Origin: Incurvaria masculella
Taxonomy: Eukaryota; Arthropoda; Insecta; Lepidoptera; Incurvariidae
Direction: 5' to 3'
DNA length: 64,000 nucleotides
Assembly: GCA_946894095.1 (NCBI GenBank)
Contig: OX335655.1
Span: 16,740,001 to 16,804,000 of the forward strand
The translations under genes were made by a program, and so were the position numbers. Each line of letters starts with the position of its first letter. Position 1 is the first letter of the stretch. The notes beneath the pieces were generated by a model. The model was not told the DNA's origin. It was given only the letters and a program-made list of their open reading frames with translations, and made no database searches. This document shows positions 32,537 through 44,006 of the stretch, one piece after another.

Positions 32537-33043
32537 TTTCGTTTTGCTTTCTATTGCGAACACGCATAGCGCTTTGCCGCGCTCTTACTTGAACTGTGCG
32601 CTTCCCCGTTTGATTTTCCTGTTCAATGTTTCAGTGATATGCGTCATTGCACATTTGGTGTCTGTTATTAGTTAGCCTTCTAGGGTCTCTTCCACCAAGT
32701 TATGATTTGCTTAATCCTCACATTAAAGAGTCTTTATTATCATCTCGCAATCGATACCAGTACAATATAATCAGCACTTTAGTAATAAAGGCCCTTTAAG
32801 TGTCGATTAAAATATCCGCACTTGATGAAAATCAGGCTAAAGTTTTAAAACAAAGTTCTGTCAAACTGCAGAGTAGTTTGGCAGAGTGAGCTCTTGTTTT
32901 CCTTTCAGCTAATAAGTAAAACAAAAAATCTTCTAATAATAATGCAAACAAAAGCACAAACAGACATGATTTTGGAGGAGAGAAATCAGAGCAACTGGGT
33001 GCGAAGGCAATTACGGGTGCGTATGCAAGATATACATACATTG
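32537..33043. other. Upstream of the candidate signal-anchor exon
   Basis: No TATA box or initiator is convincing. No other feature seen. Confidence 0.35.
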
Positions 33044-33242
33044 ACGTAACCTGACATGGATGGCTAATACCATAAAACTATTATTATGATATTAGCCCAA
33101 GACACCACATTCCCGAAGGAATTAGGTGGCATGCCAGGATCTTCCCTTTGTGAGCATGGCTACATTGAACTGGATGGAAAACACTGACAATTTTTCATTG
33201 CCTCTCCTTTCGGCCATCTTTTCATCGATGTGATGGGACCAC
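33044..33242 (-). mobile_element. 5S-type SINE, 3' two-thirds
   Basis: CTGACATGGATGGCTAATAC, then ATTAGGTGGCATGCCAGGA and CATTGAACTGGATGGAAAAC: reverse-strand SINE body without head. Confidence 0.65.
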
Positions 33243-33684
33243 GGAGGATAGAGGTAGAGAGGAGATGGTCTAAGCCATCGACATAACCAAAGCAATAGAC
33301 CGAGAATCAGAGTAGATCTCCATACAAACGTCCGTACCACCATTGCGAAACATACGAGTGTTGCTGTTATTCCATTTTAATTTGCCCGCTTATTAAATAC
33401 GTTTTGGTTTTCTTAATTATCAACACGATAGCTTAAATACGTGATATTCGTAATAATTACTTCAGTAAAATAGTTTTAGATCAAATTCAATAAATAAAAG
33501 ATAACAAACACCGAGCAAATTACGAAGAAACAATTCCGAAAAACAACAAATAACTTTATTTTCAATTCTGGTATCCCTGACCACGGAAGCAAGTCCCTAA
33601 CATTGGTCGTCTCATTCTCTCTCGCTGAACACGCGCTTTCGTGTTCTAACGCTCGCTCATATTCGCAAGCATGGCGGCGTGCGC
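33243..33684. other. No gene seen
   Basis: AT-rich, with GC-richer 33600-33684 (CTCTCGCTGAACACGCG and AGCATGGCGGCG). Confidence 0.4.
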
Positions 33685-34229
33685 CACAGTGGGGCGAAAT
33701 TGTAAAATCAAGGACATCCGATTGTATTCATATCCTGTATAATTGAAGAAAACGAAATATGCCAAAGTCTTTTTACACCTAATACAAACGTGTTTTATTC
33801 GTGACGAATTTCTATTTTATCCATTATTTTACGAGTTACAGTACTTTTACGTTTTTTACCATGGAGAAATTAGGACTTTATGGTTTTTCTCAAAATGCTT
33901 AAAAGAGCCTGAGCTGTGGCTACTAATTATTCATGATGCCAGCCCTAAAGTATATAACTTTGTAAAAATCCTGTCCCCGTGCGTCTCCGTTTTTAATATA
34001 TTTACATTTATAAATTATATTATTATGTTGTTCTAAAAATGTTATATTTAGATATGTTTTATTGTTTCTCTCATGAAAAAAAAACCTCAACAACGTTGTT
34101 TACAAAACATTTAATACCCACGGCTCTGCCCGCGTGAATATTTTCTTATTTCTCGTATATTTACCATAATTCTCACTGCTTGAAGTAACTTAACGTGATG
34201 ATAAATGGCCTATAATTGATAGGAAGAAT
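33685..34229 (+). repeat. Left terminal inverted repeat of the long-TIR element
   Basis: Shared landmarks with the right arm include TATGCCAAAGTCTT, GACGAATTTC, GGTTTTTCTCAAAATGCTT and GGCCTATAATTGATAGGAAG at its inner end. Confidence 0.88.
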
Positions 34230-36796
34230 AAAGTTGTACGTAGATACATATGGAATCAAAATCAGGTGGGCAATTGTTCAGTAATGAGCGAAAAGACAAG
34301 ATTTTGTAAGAGTGTGAAGTAATGATAGTTATGTTAATTCGATATATGATTATTTTTGTTAACGTAAACCAAATTAACAATAAAAAATTATTATTTGGAA
34401 GTAAAATAAAAATTTGATGTACTTAACACACAATTATAAACATGCCCAAAATACGCATATAATGTTCAACCCGTAAACAATTTATTATTCAAGAAATTAT
34501 GGAACAAAGCGTGTGATTAAATAATTGTATATATCAAAACAAACCAGAGAAGGCTTGAATATAATAAAATGTGACAATGTTTTTTTTTTTTAATATCAAA
34601 CTTGTACGGACGGCACTAAATGTGCTTGGTAGCCATCTTGGTTCACACGATTAATCTAACGCGTGGCAGAGTACTCATCTGTGGCGTCGCGGCCATACAT
34701 GCAGATTATATTAATCAGACTTACACACATTTAAATTGCTGCTCCATCCTCAAAGGATTGGTATAGTGCAGTATCCTTCACTTTGCTGGCATTCGTAAAT
34801 TCAAATGGTAAATACTAGTTTTCAACATAGTTCTTACAGAAAAATCTAAACATAACAATCTAAGTTGTTATTCTAATATTTCGGCAGTAAGTGCTTTTGA
34901 GTTTTCTTATGACGGTGTTCATACCATTTTCTGGAAGTATTAGTTACATCGCATAGTGTCTGTCAGCTAACTATAGTATTTCCAGAAAATGGCTTGGGTC
35001 TTATCGCAGCTTCTTCTTTGTAATACTTTAAACCGCTAATCCGCACTCCTCAAAGTTTAGTTAAACAAATTATTATTAAAATGGTAATTTGAATAATATA
35101 ATACGTATAATAAATACGGAGATCTTGTCAGGTGGAGGCTGTGACTAAGGTTTGTCATAAATTCTCCTACAATCTGAATAAAAGTTGAGTTGAACCTAAT
35201 TTAAGGTTTGACAACTTTATCAAGAGAAAGTGTTCGGTTAGGGTCGAATATCAAGTGGCCATTATTAATTAACAAACAATCGCCCATTGCAATGCAGTGT
35301 TCAACAACGACCCTGAGCGATGAGCACTGCTGTTTAGTCACCAAAAGATTCATCTTCCTCAGTCGGCACATCGACGTTAAATCTTCGTCGAGGAAGCTAT
35401 TTTAATATTTAGGTGTTGTACAGAAACGGCGAAGAACTGAAAGTATAAGTAATGAATTTAGCTCCGCAGAACCCCCAAATTCAAATGAATTGCAGTTAAA
35501 AGCCAGTGAAAACATAGACCTGGGAAAGATACTGGATCACTTGCAAAACATCTTGATGAAATAGAAAAGTTCAAACCGTTCATGGAAAAAAAATAGAAAA
35601 CAATGTATCTTGAGTTGGCTGTATCGTTGAAACTTTGAAAACGATGACAAAATATAACACAGAGAGTCATTGCTATAGAAGTAGGTTCTTATTTATGTCC
35701 ATTATGCTCCAAAGTAAAATGGGCGAAATTTCTATTCTAAAAGAAGTTTTGGAGTTCTGATGTATTGAAAGACTTGTTGTATTCTGAACGATTTATTAAC
35801 CAGTGCTCGCATACTTATATGCTATGGAGCGCCCATGGCTTGCATAAATACGGAGCGCGTCGTGAAACACCTCTCATTTCATTGGCCGACGTCATGGCGG
35901 TGTCGCGCGCGCTGTGCGCTCGCTACAGAAGCAAGAATCCAGCTTCAAGCTCTTTTAGCCAGATGGAATGTCGACTCGCTAGGCCGGAGTGAAACGCGTG
36001 CGTACTGGTAGAAGGGCGTATATTCACTGAATAAATGCGGGCGCGCGTTTATAAGCATGCCGCCACACTCTTTTAGACCATACAGCAAGTAAGATTCTAA
36101 ATGTTGTTAGCAGGGATCTAGTAGGAACTTATCAGACGCTGTTAGTATCTAGGGTGTTAATGACTCTAGATGGTCAGAGTACCTATAATCAACCTGTTAA
36201 TGGTGATGAAGAGGACGACAATGCATTGTCTTTTTTTGGTAAATTTCTTACTCATTCAATTAACCTGCGACTGCTAAGCGTTATGGAGTAATAAGACACC
36301 TTCATCAACTATTTTGTGTTTGCCTATTTCCTCAAGAACGAGACCACTAAAATAGTCAAAAATTAAATGGCAACCCTAGAGGCTGAAAATAAAATTTGTA
36401 GACTAACCAAAGGTACTCTCAACATACTATGGTGCCTTATGAGCGAATTTGCGTACTATCGCTGATCTATCAAGCAAAATTACGTTTGAAAACTCTCGGT
36501 TATAGGTTTGAGGAAAGCCTCCTGCCAACGGACACTTTCATATCCATTCGTTTGCAAAACGGTTCGTTTCCAAAAGACTAACGTAAACTACAAGGGGGCG
36601 CTCTGACTACCCGCGGCGGGTGCTGCTATTTTTCATAGTAAATGTTATTTACTACAATCAAGATAACTTTTAATACCGAATAACCATTACCAATTCTTAC
36701 AAAATCCTACATCTGGCGTTGTTCTGTCCGTCTTTTCGCTTACAATTTAACAATTGATTTCCTGATTTGACTCCGTATGTATATATGTAAAGGTTC
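34230..36796. other. Interior of the long-TIR element
   Basis: No intact gene. A patch at 35865-36010 has ATTGGCCGACGTCATGGCGG, with CCAAT- and CRE-like sites in GC-rich DNA. It could be a captured promoter but no transcript is evident. The remainder is AT-rich. Confidence 0.4.
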
Positions 36797-37347
36797 ATTC
36801 TTCCTATCAATTATAGGCCATTTAACATCATGGAAAGTTACTTCAAGCGGTGAGCATTAGGGTTAAATTTGGAAAATACATCCACAGTTTTTCATCCGAC
36901 ATTAACGCGGGCGGAGCTGTCGGTGTTTTAGGTTTTGTAAAAAACGTTGTGGAGGATTGTATTCATGACAGAAACAATCAAATATATCGAAATGAAACCG
37001 TTTTAGGACAACATATTAAAAACATATATAAATGTAAATATAACAAACACGGGGACGCTCGAGGACACGATTTTAACAAATTTATATACTTAATGGCATG
37101 CTTAATCAATATTTAGTATAAAGAGCAAAGACTCTATCAAGCATTTTGAGAAAAACCATTAAGTCCTCATTTGTCCATAGTAAAATAACGAAAAATTACT
37201 GTAACTCTTAAAATAAAGAATAAAATGGAAATTCGTCAAGAATAAAATACGTTTGTAATAGACTGAAGAAGACTTTGGCATACTTCGTTTTCTTCAATTC
37301 TACAAGAAAATCGGATGTCCCTGATTTTACGGTTTCGCCCCACTGTG
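36797..37347 (-). repeat. Right terminal inverted repeat of the long-TIR element
   Basis: Complement of 33685-34229, ending CGCCCCACTGTG at 37347. The 88-codon open frame at 36850-37116 lies inside this arm and is not conserved in the left arm, so I do not call it a gene. Confidence 0.88.
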
Positions 37348-37896
37348 GCGGCGGTTGCAGCCACCGCGGTCGCTACCGAATTATTATTTTGGACGAAATG
37401 TTTTCTTGATTTATGTGTAGTAATATGTACGTTTGCTTGTGATAAGTAATTCCACGGATCTTTGTATTCCTTTCACTTCGATTTTTATACCTTTTGACCT
37501 TGGATATCGGCATTTTGTCGCATTGCAAAGCCTGTAGATGGCGCGTACGCTCGGATGTCGAGTCGACCACAGACTGACACGCAGTAGGGCATCACCGAGC
37601 GGATAGGGTGGATGTTACGTGGTACGCGGGGAAAAGCTGATGGTGCGTCTATTGCTTTATGTACGTCAATGGTCTAAGCAAACTGGGTCTGTGTCCACCA
37701 AGTGGGTCGCTACGTCACAGACACAGAAATCGGTCACAGCCCACGTGTTAAAGAAGGCGTCAGCGGTGGGCCTAAACGTTATTTTCCAATACTATCTCAT
37801 TCCTTATTCGTTACTGCGTAAGAACGAGTATCAAAACCTGTTATTAATAACGGGTTTTGCCCACTGCAAAATAAAAATCATTTAATGCAGGTCTTA
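37348..37896. other. No gene; edge of repeat
   Basis: 37790-37862 has a diverged half-unit of the 124-bp repeat (AAAACCTGTTATTAATAACG). Confidence 0.4.
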
Positions 37897-38136
37897 AATA
37901 AATACACTCCTTGTAAATATTTCAGCTACCTACCTATTACGGTTCATAAGATACAGCCCTGTGTCAGACGGACGGACGGACGGACGGACGGACGGACGGA
38001 CGGACGGACGGACGGACGGACGGACGGACGGACGGACGGACGGACGGACGGACGGATGGATGGATGGACGGATGAACAGTGGAGGCTTGGTAATAGGGTT
38101 CTGTTTACACCCTTTGGGTACGAAACCCTAAAAATT
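37897..38136 (+). mobile_element. GGTTCCGT element, 3' half, with long ACGG array
   Basis: The right half of the element. Its ACGG core at about 37969-38067 is the longest in the window, about 24 units, ending in GATGGATGGATGG. Confidence 0.82.
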
Positions 38137-38332
38137 ATTTAACTTATAAATAAAAAAATATTCTCATTACAAAGTTACATGAAAAAATCAGACCTTCTAA
38201 ATTCTTAAATAACATTTTTTTTATAACTTATATTTCCAATAAAAAACTGATATTTAATCAACCTGGTGTTTAAAATAGTTGTAAAATAAATCCCTGTCAT
38301 GCACTGTACTCGTACATTAGAACAAAGCGCGA

Positions 38333-38870
38333 GATCCCGTTCCTGAAGATGTTATTGTAATAACAGGTTTCGTAGTAAGAGGCGCCCGCAAGATAGTATT
38401 GTAAAGACGTTACTGTAGGAACGGGTTTCGCAGAGCTAGGCGCGCGGCGCTCGGGCGATCCCGTTCCTGAAGATGTTATTGTAATAACAGGTTTCGTAGT
38501 AAGAGGCGCGCGCGAGATAGTATTGTAAAGACGTTACTGTAGGAACGGGTTTCGCAGAGCTAGGCGCGCGGCGCTCGGGCGATCCCGTTCCTGAAGATGT
38601 TATTGTAATAACAGGTTTCGTAGTAAGAGGCGCGCGCGAGATAGTATTGTAAAGACGTTACTGTAGGAACGGGTTTCGCAGAGCTAGGCGCGCCGCGCTC
38701 GCGCGATCCCGTTCCTGAAGACGTTATTGTAATAACAGGTTTCGTAGTAACAAGCGCGCGCGGGATAGTATTGCAAAGATGTTATTGTAGGAACGAGTTT
38801 CGCCGAGCAGAGGCGCGCGGGGCGCACGGGATAGTGTGGCTTAAGACGTTATTGTAGGAACGGGTTTTGT
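38333..38870 (+). repeat. 124-bp tandem repeat, about 4.4 units
   Basis: Units start at 38333, 38457, 38581 and 38705 with GATCCCGTTCCTGAAGA. Each unit contains two related halves: one with GTTATTGTAATAACAGGTTT and one with GTTACTGTAGGAACGGGTTT, separated by GC-only runs such as GGCGCGCGCG. GTTATTGTAATAAC is a near-perfect dyad. The first three units are almost identical, so the array is young. Confidence 0.93.
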
Positions 38871-39574
38871 GGATGATGAATAACAAGAACGACTTGTTCT
38901 TTTCCAATACTTGTTATTAATAATCGTTACGTTAATATCGGCCCGCCGCTAGAAGGCGTGCCTTAGCGACATTCGCGACATGGCGCTGGCGGTGTTAGGT
39001 TGTGGGACAATATTATGGTCTGCGGCGCAATTTTCGGCGATGAGATTTTGTGTAAAATGTTCCAAACATTACACAGGACAAAATAATCTAAAGTCTGTAG
39101 GTGGAGTTACGTTTTATTTGTCAGTTAAACACCTCATATTTAATAATTTGAGTCAATATTCGAGCGTTGTATCGATGTATCGCTCTTGCTATGTGCCGAT
39201 AGATAGCGCGCAATCTTTTTTGTTTTACGGTAAGAAATGTTAATCTCATGATGAAAATTTTAATGACATTTTTAAATTAAAATTATTTGAGTCCGCGCGA
39301 AGTCATAGATTTAAATTTCTAAGGTTTTTTTTTATAGAAAAAACACTTAGTAAAATTTAAAAGGCGCCATCTAGTTGAAGTTTTGTAACCACTAAGAAGA
39401 GCTCTCGGAATAGCTGCTACCAGAATATCGATTCTTCCGGTAGATGGATTTCCCAAAAATGGGCGGTGCATGACCCCGCCATGAAGCGATTTTCCCCCCG
39501 CTTCCCCGCACAGTGTCACGCTGCGACCCTTAGTAATATGAGTTAAAAACATCTCCTCTCTCCCTCTATCCTCC
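38871..39574. other. No supported gene
   Basis: 39040-39120 codes for MRFCVKCSKHYTGQNNLKS then GGVTFY, which weakly recalls a THAP zinc-finger start, but the remaining landmarks are missing. Confidence 0.3.
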
Positions 39575-39690
39575 GTGGATGGGACCAACCCTGGCGGGCT
39601 TAAACCGTACCACCTAGTACGGGAAGAGGAACTACAGTTTTACATGGATTCCGAACCATGGAGCAGCGCGCATCCGTGACGAAATGCACA
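39575..39690 (-). mobile_element. 5S-type SINE body fragment
   Basis: CCCTGGCGGGCTTAAACCGT, ACCACCTAGTACGGGAAG and ATGGATTCCGAACCATGG match the reverse SINE body. Confidence 0.55.
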
Positions 39691-40439
39691 TATCCAATTG
39701 AGAAAGAGAAAGAAAGTGGTGTATGAACTAGTCGTGGGACGAGAAATGAGAAATGGGTTTGTAAACTGTTACTAGTGTAAAAACGAAGTATTCATTTTAC
39801 GCCGAGCAGTATGGCCGCTACAAGTTTCTTGTAGCGTTTCGTGGATCGCGCACGCGGCGCGCCAACGAAAGCCCGTAGGTTGCGAGACGTCTAGACGCAA
39901 CGACCCGCCAGCCGCGACTGTCTCGCTCGCGCAATGTAGCCGTAACCGGCTTGAAGCAGGCGACTCTCGTAACTGGGGTTACGAGTAATAGGTAGTAATA
40001 TTAATAATTACTTCGTTGCGGCTTGTAGCCGGCGACTCTCGCAACTGGGGTTACCGCCGAAACTGTAATGCGCGCGCGCAGTGCGCACTGTAGTCGAAGA
40101 GGGGCTACATTCTTAACGACCGCCGTTGTGGTTTGCTTACAGAAAAAGTCCAACGATTAGTATTTATAAATGCTAATAGGCATATGAAATAAATTATAAA
40201 TATGTTTATTTATCATTTGTGTTATATTATTTCTAGGGATTATTTTGTCGAGGATAAAAAGTTTTGTCTGACTTCTTAATTGTTTGCGATAACTACATAG
40301 TAACAAAACCTCATTCTTGATTTTTGGATTTTTTCTCTTCTTCTTCTTGATTTTTGAATACAGGTCACTGCACTCGAGATTCAGAATTCATGTGAGATGA
40401 TCGAACCGTGCTAGATGTCATTATACCCATTCATGTCCA
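39691..40439. other. GC-rich, promoter-like patch without gene
   Basis: 39800-40130 is CpG-rich and contains an imperfect direct duplication (GGCGACTCTCGTAACTGGGG and GGCGACTCTCGCAACTGGGG, at about 39960 and 40032). A long TSS-like region is possible; no exon can be assigned. Confidence 0.4.
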
Positions 40440-40668
40440 GCCAAAAAAAAAAAAAAAAAAAAGGAAAAGAAGGGAGGGGGAGTTTTCTTTCATTTCTTTT
40501 TGAAACCGTTTCCGCTAACGGCTATCGGCATCAGCATTAACAGTTACTAACGCTTTCGAAAACCAGTGGAAACGCCCACGACTAGTATGAACGGGGTGAG
40601 GATTTGAACTCACAGCTCTGGTATGCTCCTCGCGCCACTAGGCTACGAGCCGCTGTATATTCCGCGAC
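40440..40668 (-). mobile_element. tRNA-derived SINE, minus strand
   Basis: On the minus strand 40596-40662 reads AGCCTAGTGGCGCGAGGA (A box) and GAGTTCAAATCCTCACCCCG (B box) at tRNA spacing. The body follows to a long T-run on the plus-strand left (poly-A of the plus strand at 40443-40462). It is not a functional tRNA because the anticodon stem does not pair well. Confidence 0.5.
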
Positions 40669-42184
40669 ATATTCTTATACTATATGGAAAACACGGACAA
40701 TTTTACAGAGTTACTTTCGCAGATATTTTTTTTTTTTTTATTTGGTTTGTCGACGTAGACTTGTTTAAAAAAAATGTTTTACAAAACAAAATACATTAAT
40801 ACTATCGAAAACTATCTACAATTAAAGACAAACACAGCATGCTTAAAAAAACTATCAAGCTAAACAAACTTTAAAATAATAATAATAATGATAATACAAC
40901 ACAAAAACAAAAGACGAGAAACAGTTAACAGAAGAACCTTCAGTTGTAAAAAATATAAAACAAAACGTACTTGAAATATTATGAACCAAAATTAAACACA
41001 ATTTCTTAAATTCGAAACTCAAAAAACAAATAAACTATACGAAGATCAATATTATTTTATTATATTATTAGTATGGAAGCATGGGTAATAATGGTTAGGA
41101 TGTATTGTAGAGCCGGGCCACCGCCTATAAGGGCAATTCCGTTCGGAAAATCAACATTATAGTGCCAAGGCAAAATGTTTTTGAGCACTGTTGGTGTCGA
41201 ATTCCTAGCTTGACTCCTTGGACTATTAATTGATCCATGCTTGAGTGCAAAGTCATGTACTCTCTAAATGGATGAATACTTACCAACACAAAAATATTGA
41301 ACCACAGATTTTTAATGACTGCCAATGGCGAACACAGAACCTCACTAATGCTCTGAATATTCAATTCACGTACCTACCAACCTACCTTTTTTATTACGTC
41401 TCTTGACTATCATTCGGTTAGCCGATTTTTTTAGCAATGCGAAGTTGGTAGGTTAGGTTAGGTTAGTTAGATATAGTCTGAATGTAATCCACATTTTCCC
41501 TACATATATAATTCTTCAGTACGTGTATATTTGTCATTTAACTCCTCCTAAACGACTGGACCGATTTGGATGGAATTTTGTGTGTATATTTGAGTTTTTC
41601 TGGACGGTTTAGATGTATTATTGGAATAAAATCGACCCGTGTGGCTATTTTCACAATATTCATTGAATTTTCACGCAATCTTTACATTAGTTTGGTAGCG
41701 ATCGGATCAACAGAATTGTTTTTTTATTTGCGAGTAAATCACATTCAAACCGCATGGTGAGCACATGATGGAGCACACTTGGCGGCCGCATTTCGGAAGC
41801 ATATGATGACGACGGCATCCAAATATATGCACACTTTATCCATACGGTGGAGTAGCGATAACGACCACCTTTTCTCTTCTGTGAATTTTGATATGTTAGC
41901 GACTTAAAAAACTTTTTGTGTTCTCTATGCATTATGCGAGGGGGTAGGTAGTTTCAATATAAAGAGAGTCAAGTTATCACTGAGTAACTAACTAGGTATT
42001 TATTAGGCAGTTCAGATGGTTGTTCATGTTTCCAAGCTTGAATTATGATTAATATAAAAGAATGTGCCTTGCAATTAGATTTTTAGCAGAAAGTGTTCAA
42101 ATATGCCTCCGATCTATTTTATTTTGTTACCAAGCAATGTCCTCAATGTGTGCCGATACAGGTTCTAAACGACGACAGTCCGAT
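40669..42184. other. No gene; A-rich and Helitron-like fragments
   Basis: 40720-41080 is A-rich, LINE 3' UTR-like. 41535-41640 has CTCCTCCTAAACGACTGGAC followed by GATTTGGATGGAATTTTG, typical of a Helitron left end. A short GGTTAGGTTAGGTTAG run lies near 41453. Confidence 0.4.
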
Positions 42185-42189
42185 CCTTT

Positions 42190-42425
42190 TTAGGGTTCCG
42201 TACCCAAAGGGTGCCAACGGAACCCTATTGCTAAGCCTCCGGTATCCGTGCGTCCATCCGTCCGTCCGTCCGTCCGTCCGTCCGTCCGTCTGTCACAGGG
42301 CTGTATCTCATGAACCGAAATAGATAGACAGCTGAAATTTTCACAGAATGTGTATTTTTTTGACGCTATAACAACAAATAGGTAAAAAAAAATTAGTACA
42401 AAAAACGTGATCTTTTTGGTACGTA
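42190..42425 (-). mobile_element. GGTTCCGT element, left member of an inverted pair
   Basis: Reverse copy from TTTTTAGGGTTCCGTACCC to CAAAAAACGTGATC. It meets the next copy head-to-head near 42425. Confidence 0.8.
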
Positions 42426-42673
42426 TCGTACACGGGTTTGCACAAAAAAAACACGTTTCATGCATGGGGAGGCCCCAATTCTTTTTGTTTGATTTTTTAC
42501 TATTTGCAGCTATAGCGGCAATATAAATACACACTCTATTAAAATGTCAGCTGTTTTTTACTACCTGTTACTATAACGGTTCATGAGATACAGCCCGCTG
42601 ACGGGCGGACGGACGGACAGCGGAGGGTTAGTAATAGGGTTCCGTTGGTACCTCTTAGGTGCGGAACCCTAAA
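42426..42673 (+). mobile_element. GGTTCCGT element, right member of an inverted pair
   Basis: Forward copy ending GTGCGGAACCCTAAA. Together with 42190-42425 it makes a palindrome-like structure of about 480 bp lacking both AACCGGCC ends. Confidence 0.8.
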
Positions 42674-43010
42674 TACGCCCTTGAGACAAGTGCATTGAAG
42701 ACGCGCTAGCTTTAGAAACCAATGATTTGGCGCGAACTATGAGAAAATATTTACCTCTACAGGTAGGTAGGCCCACAGAGGATAGAGGTCGAGGGTAGGC
42801 CCCACCTGTAGTTTCTACTTTTCCAACAAAACGTCGACAAAACACAAATCCAACGACCAAGGCGAATCCATTCGAGTCGGAATTCAAAGCGATAATGCAC
42901 GGTACTGACGCACACACTACTACACGCGCGGAGTGTTTGCGTAGACGACTGTCGTCACTGGGGCGAGGGCACGAGGCAACGATACCGCTGATTTACCCGC
43001 TAGTACATGT
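42674..43010. other. Upstream of tRNA-Lys
   Basis: No gene seen. 42770-42800 carries the recurring CAGAGGATAGAGGTCGAGG. Confidence 0.4.
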
Positions 43011-43083
43011 GCCCGGATAGCTCAGTCGGTAGAGCATTGGACTTTTAATCCAAGGGTCCAGGGTTCAAGTCCCTGTTCGGGCG
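43011..43083 (+). tRNA. tRNA-Lys (anticodon UUU)
   Basis: A 73-nt perfect cloverleaf. The acceptor GCCCGGA pairs with TTCGGGC (one G-T), with G as discriminator. The D arm is GCTC/GAGC. The anticodon arm TTGGA-CTTTTAA-TCCAA places TTT at 43044-43046. The variable loop is GGGTC, and the T arm is CAGGG-TTCAAGT-CCCTG. The internal promoter A box TAGCTCAGTCGG (43018-43029) and B box GGTTCAAGTCC (43062-43072) are consensus. There is no intron. It decodes AAA/AAG lysine codons. This is the one confidently intact host gene in the window. Confidence 0.97.
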
Positions 43084-43085
43084 GC

Positions 43086-43094
43086 TTTTTTTTT
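43086..43094 (+). terminator. RNA polymerase III T-run
   Basis: Nine T residues two bases after the tRNA 3' end, a standard pol III stop. Confidence 0.93.
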
Positions 43095-43465
43095 CTTTTT
43101 ATTTTCGCATTTTAGTTTTACTTGCTATAAAAACATAATCTTATAATATATGTAAAAATCCGTTTCAACGAACGCATTTAAAGTTTTTTTCACATCATAC
43201 TGACAGTTGTACTTGTATGTAGAACTATACCTAAAAAAACTCTTTGTCCAATATTTAAAATCTTCACATTTTGCAGTTTAAAAACTCAATCAATTACATT
43301 TTAATATATGCATACATTAAAATTTAATACCTCCTTAGCAAAGATGAATACAAGTAATATTTTCATCTTACCTTGCGAAAATTATTTTTAGATTAGTATT
43401 ACTTACTGTATATTATAACAATGTTTTAAAAGCGAAGAACCTCTACTGCCACAAATGTACACAAA
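43095..43465. other. No gene seen
   Basis: AT-rich. Confidence 0.4.
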
Positions 43466-43600
43466 CTTCATGGTTCGGAACCCATGTAAAATTGTAGGTC
43501 CCTCAGAACAGAAAAACCCGCCTTTCTACGTCGGGTGAAATATGGTCGAACTGTCGTTATGAGGTGTCCGTGTTTTAGATCCAGTTTTCGTCCAACTCAA
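43466..43600 (+). mobile_element. Diverged 5S-type SINE fragment
   Basis: CATGGTTCGGAACCCATG, GTGTCCGTGTTTTAGATCC: the SINE body without head or tail. Confidence 0.5.
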
Positions 43601-43811
43601 AAAAGGGGAAAATCAAATAATTGGGAAAATCACAGCTAGTTAGTTCTGGAAATGGGTTGGTGGCTCTTATGGTGAAAGGTAGGCAAAATTACTTATTCTG
43701 TGGTGTATGTGTGAGGTAAAAAAAATAAAAAAAACTAGTGTAAAGCGCCATTTTTGATGCAATAACGTAAACCAACCTGGTCTATAAAAATAGTTAGGTA
43801 AGTCAGTACAA

Positions 43812-44006
43812 TATAAGGTGAGTTTAAAATAATCTACAAGCCTTATAGGGTTGATTCAGTATCTGATATAGAACAACTTTTGCTAAGAATGTAGGCATGT
43901 AATTTTTTTTTTCAATTTGAATTTTTGAGAAATTTAAACAGTACGTTCTGCCCAGTATTGTGAACAACTTTTGCGAAGAAACTATGTACCTATCGGTGAT
44001 GGTTTC
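43812..44006 (+). repeat. Left arm of foldback element around GC-rich core
   Basis: This 195-bp arm starts TATAAGGTGAGTTTAAAATA and is the complement of 44541-44736 with a few mismatches (for example GTACCTATCGGTG versus CCACCTATCTGTA). Confidence 0.92.

Larger units (their letters stand above)
33685..37347. mobile_element. Long-TIR element of 3.66 kb with CACAGTG ends
   Basis: Both ends read inward CACAGTGGGGCGAAA, then AAAATCA(A/G)GGACATCC. Alignment of the left arm with the complement of the right arm continues for about 545 bp at roughly 75-80% identity. The interior (34230-36796) has no intact transposase; short frames near 35208-35405 and 35500-35800 may be decayed coding sequence. 35860-36000 is GC-rich. 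Flanking 5- or 8-bp target duplications are not convincing (TGCGC versus GCGGC). The superfamily is undecided: CACAGTG suggests Transib, CAGTG suggests hAT. Confidence 0.7.

Noticed and set aside
36850..37116. 88-codon open frame
   Set aside because: It lies in a terminal inverted repeat and is not preserved in the partner arm.
37885..38142. Open frame with TDGR repeats
   Set aside because: It is the ACGG microsatellite translated; same for similar frames at 42190-42323 and 46239-46640.
40596..40662. tRNA gene on the minus strand
   Set aside because: Same reason: pol III boxes without a proper cloverleaf.
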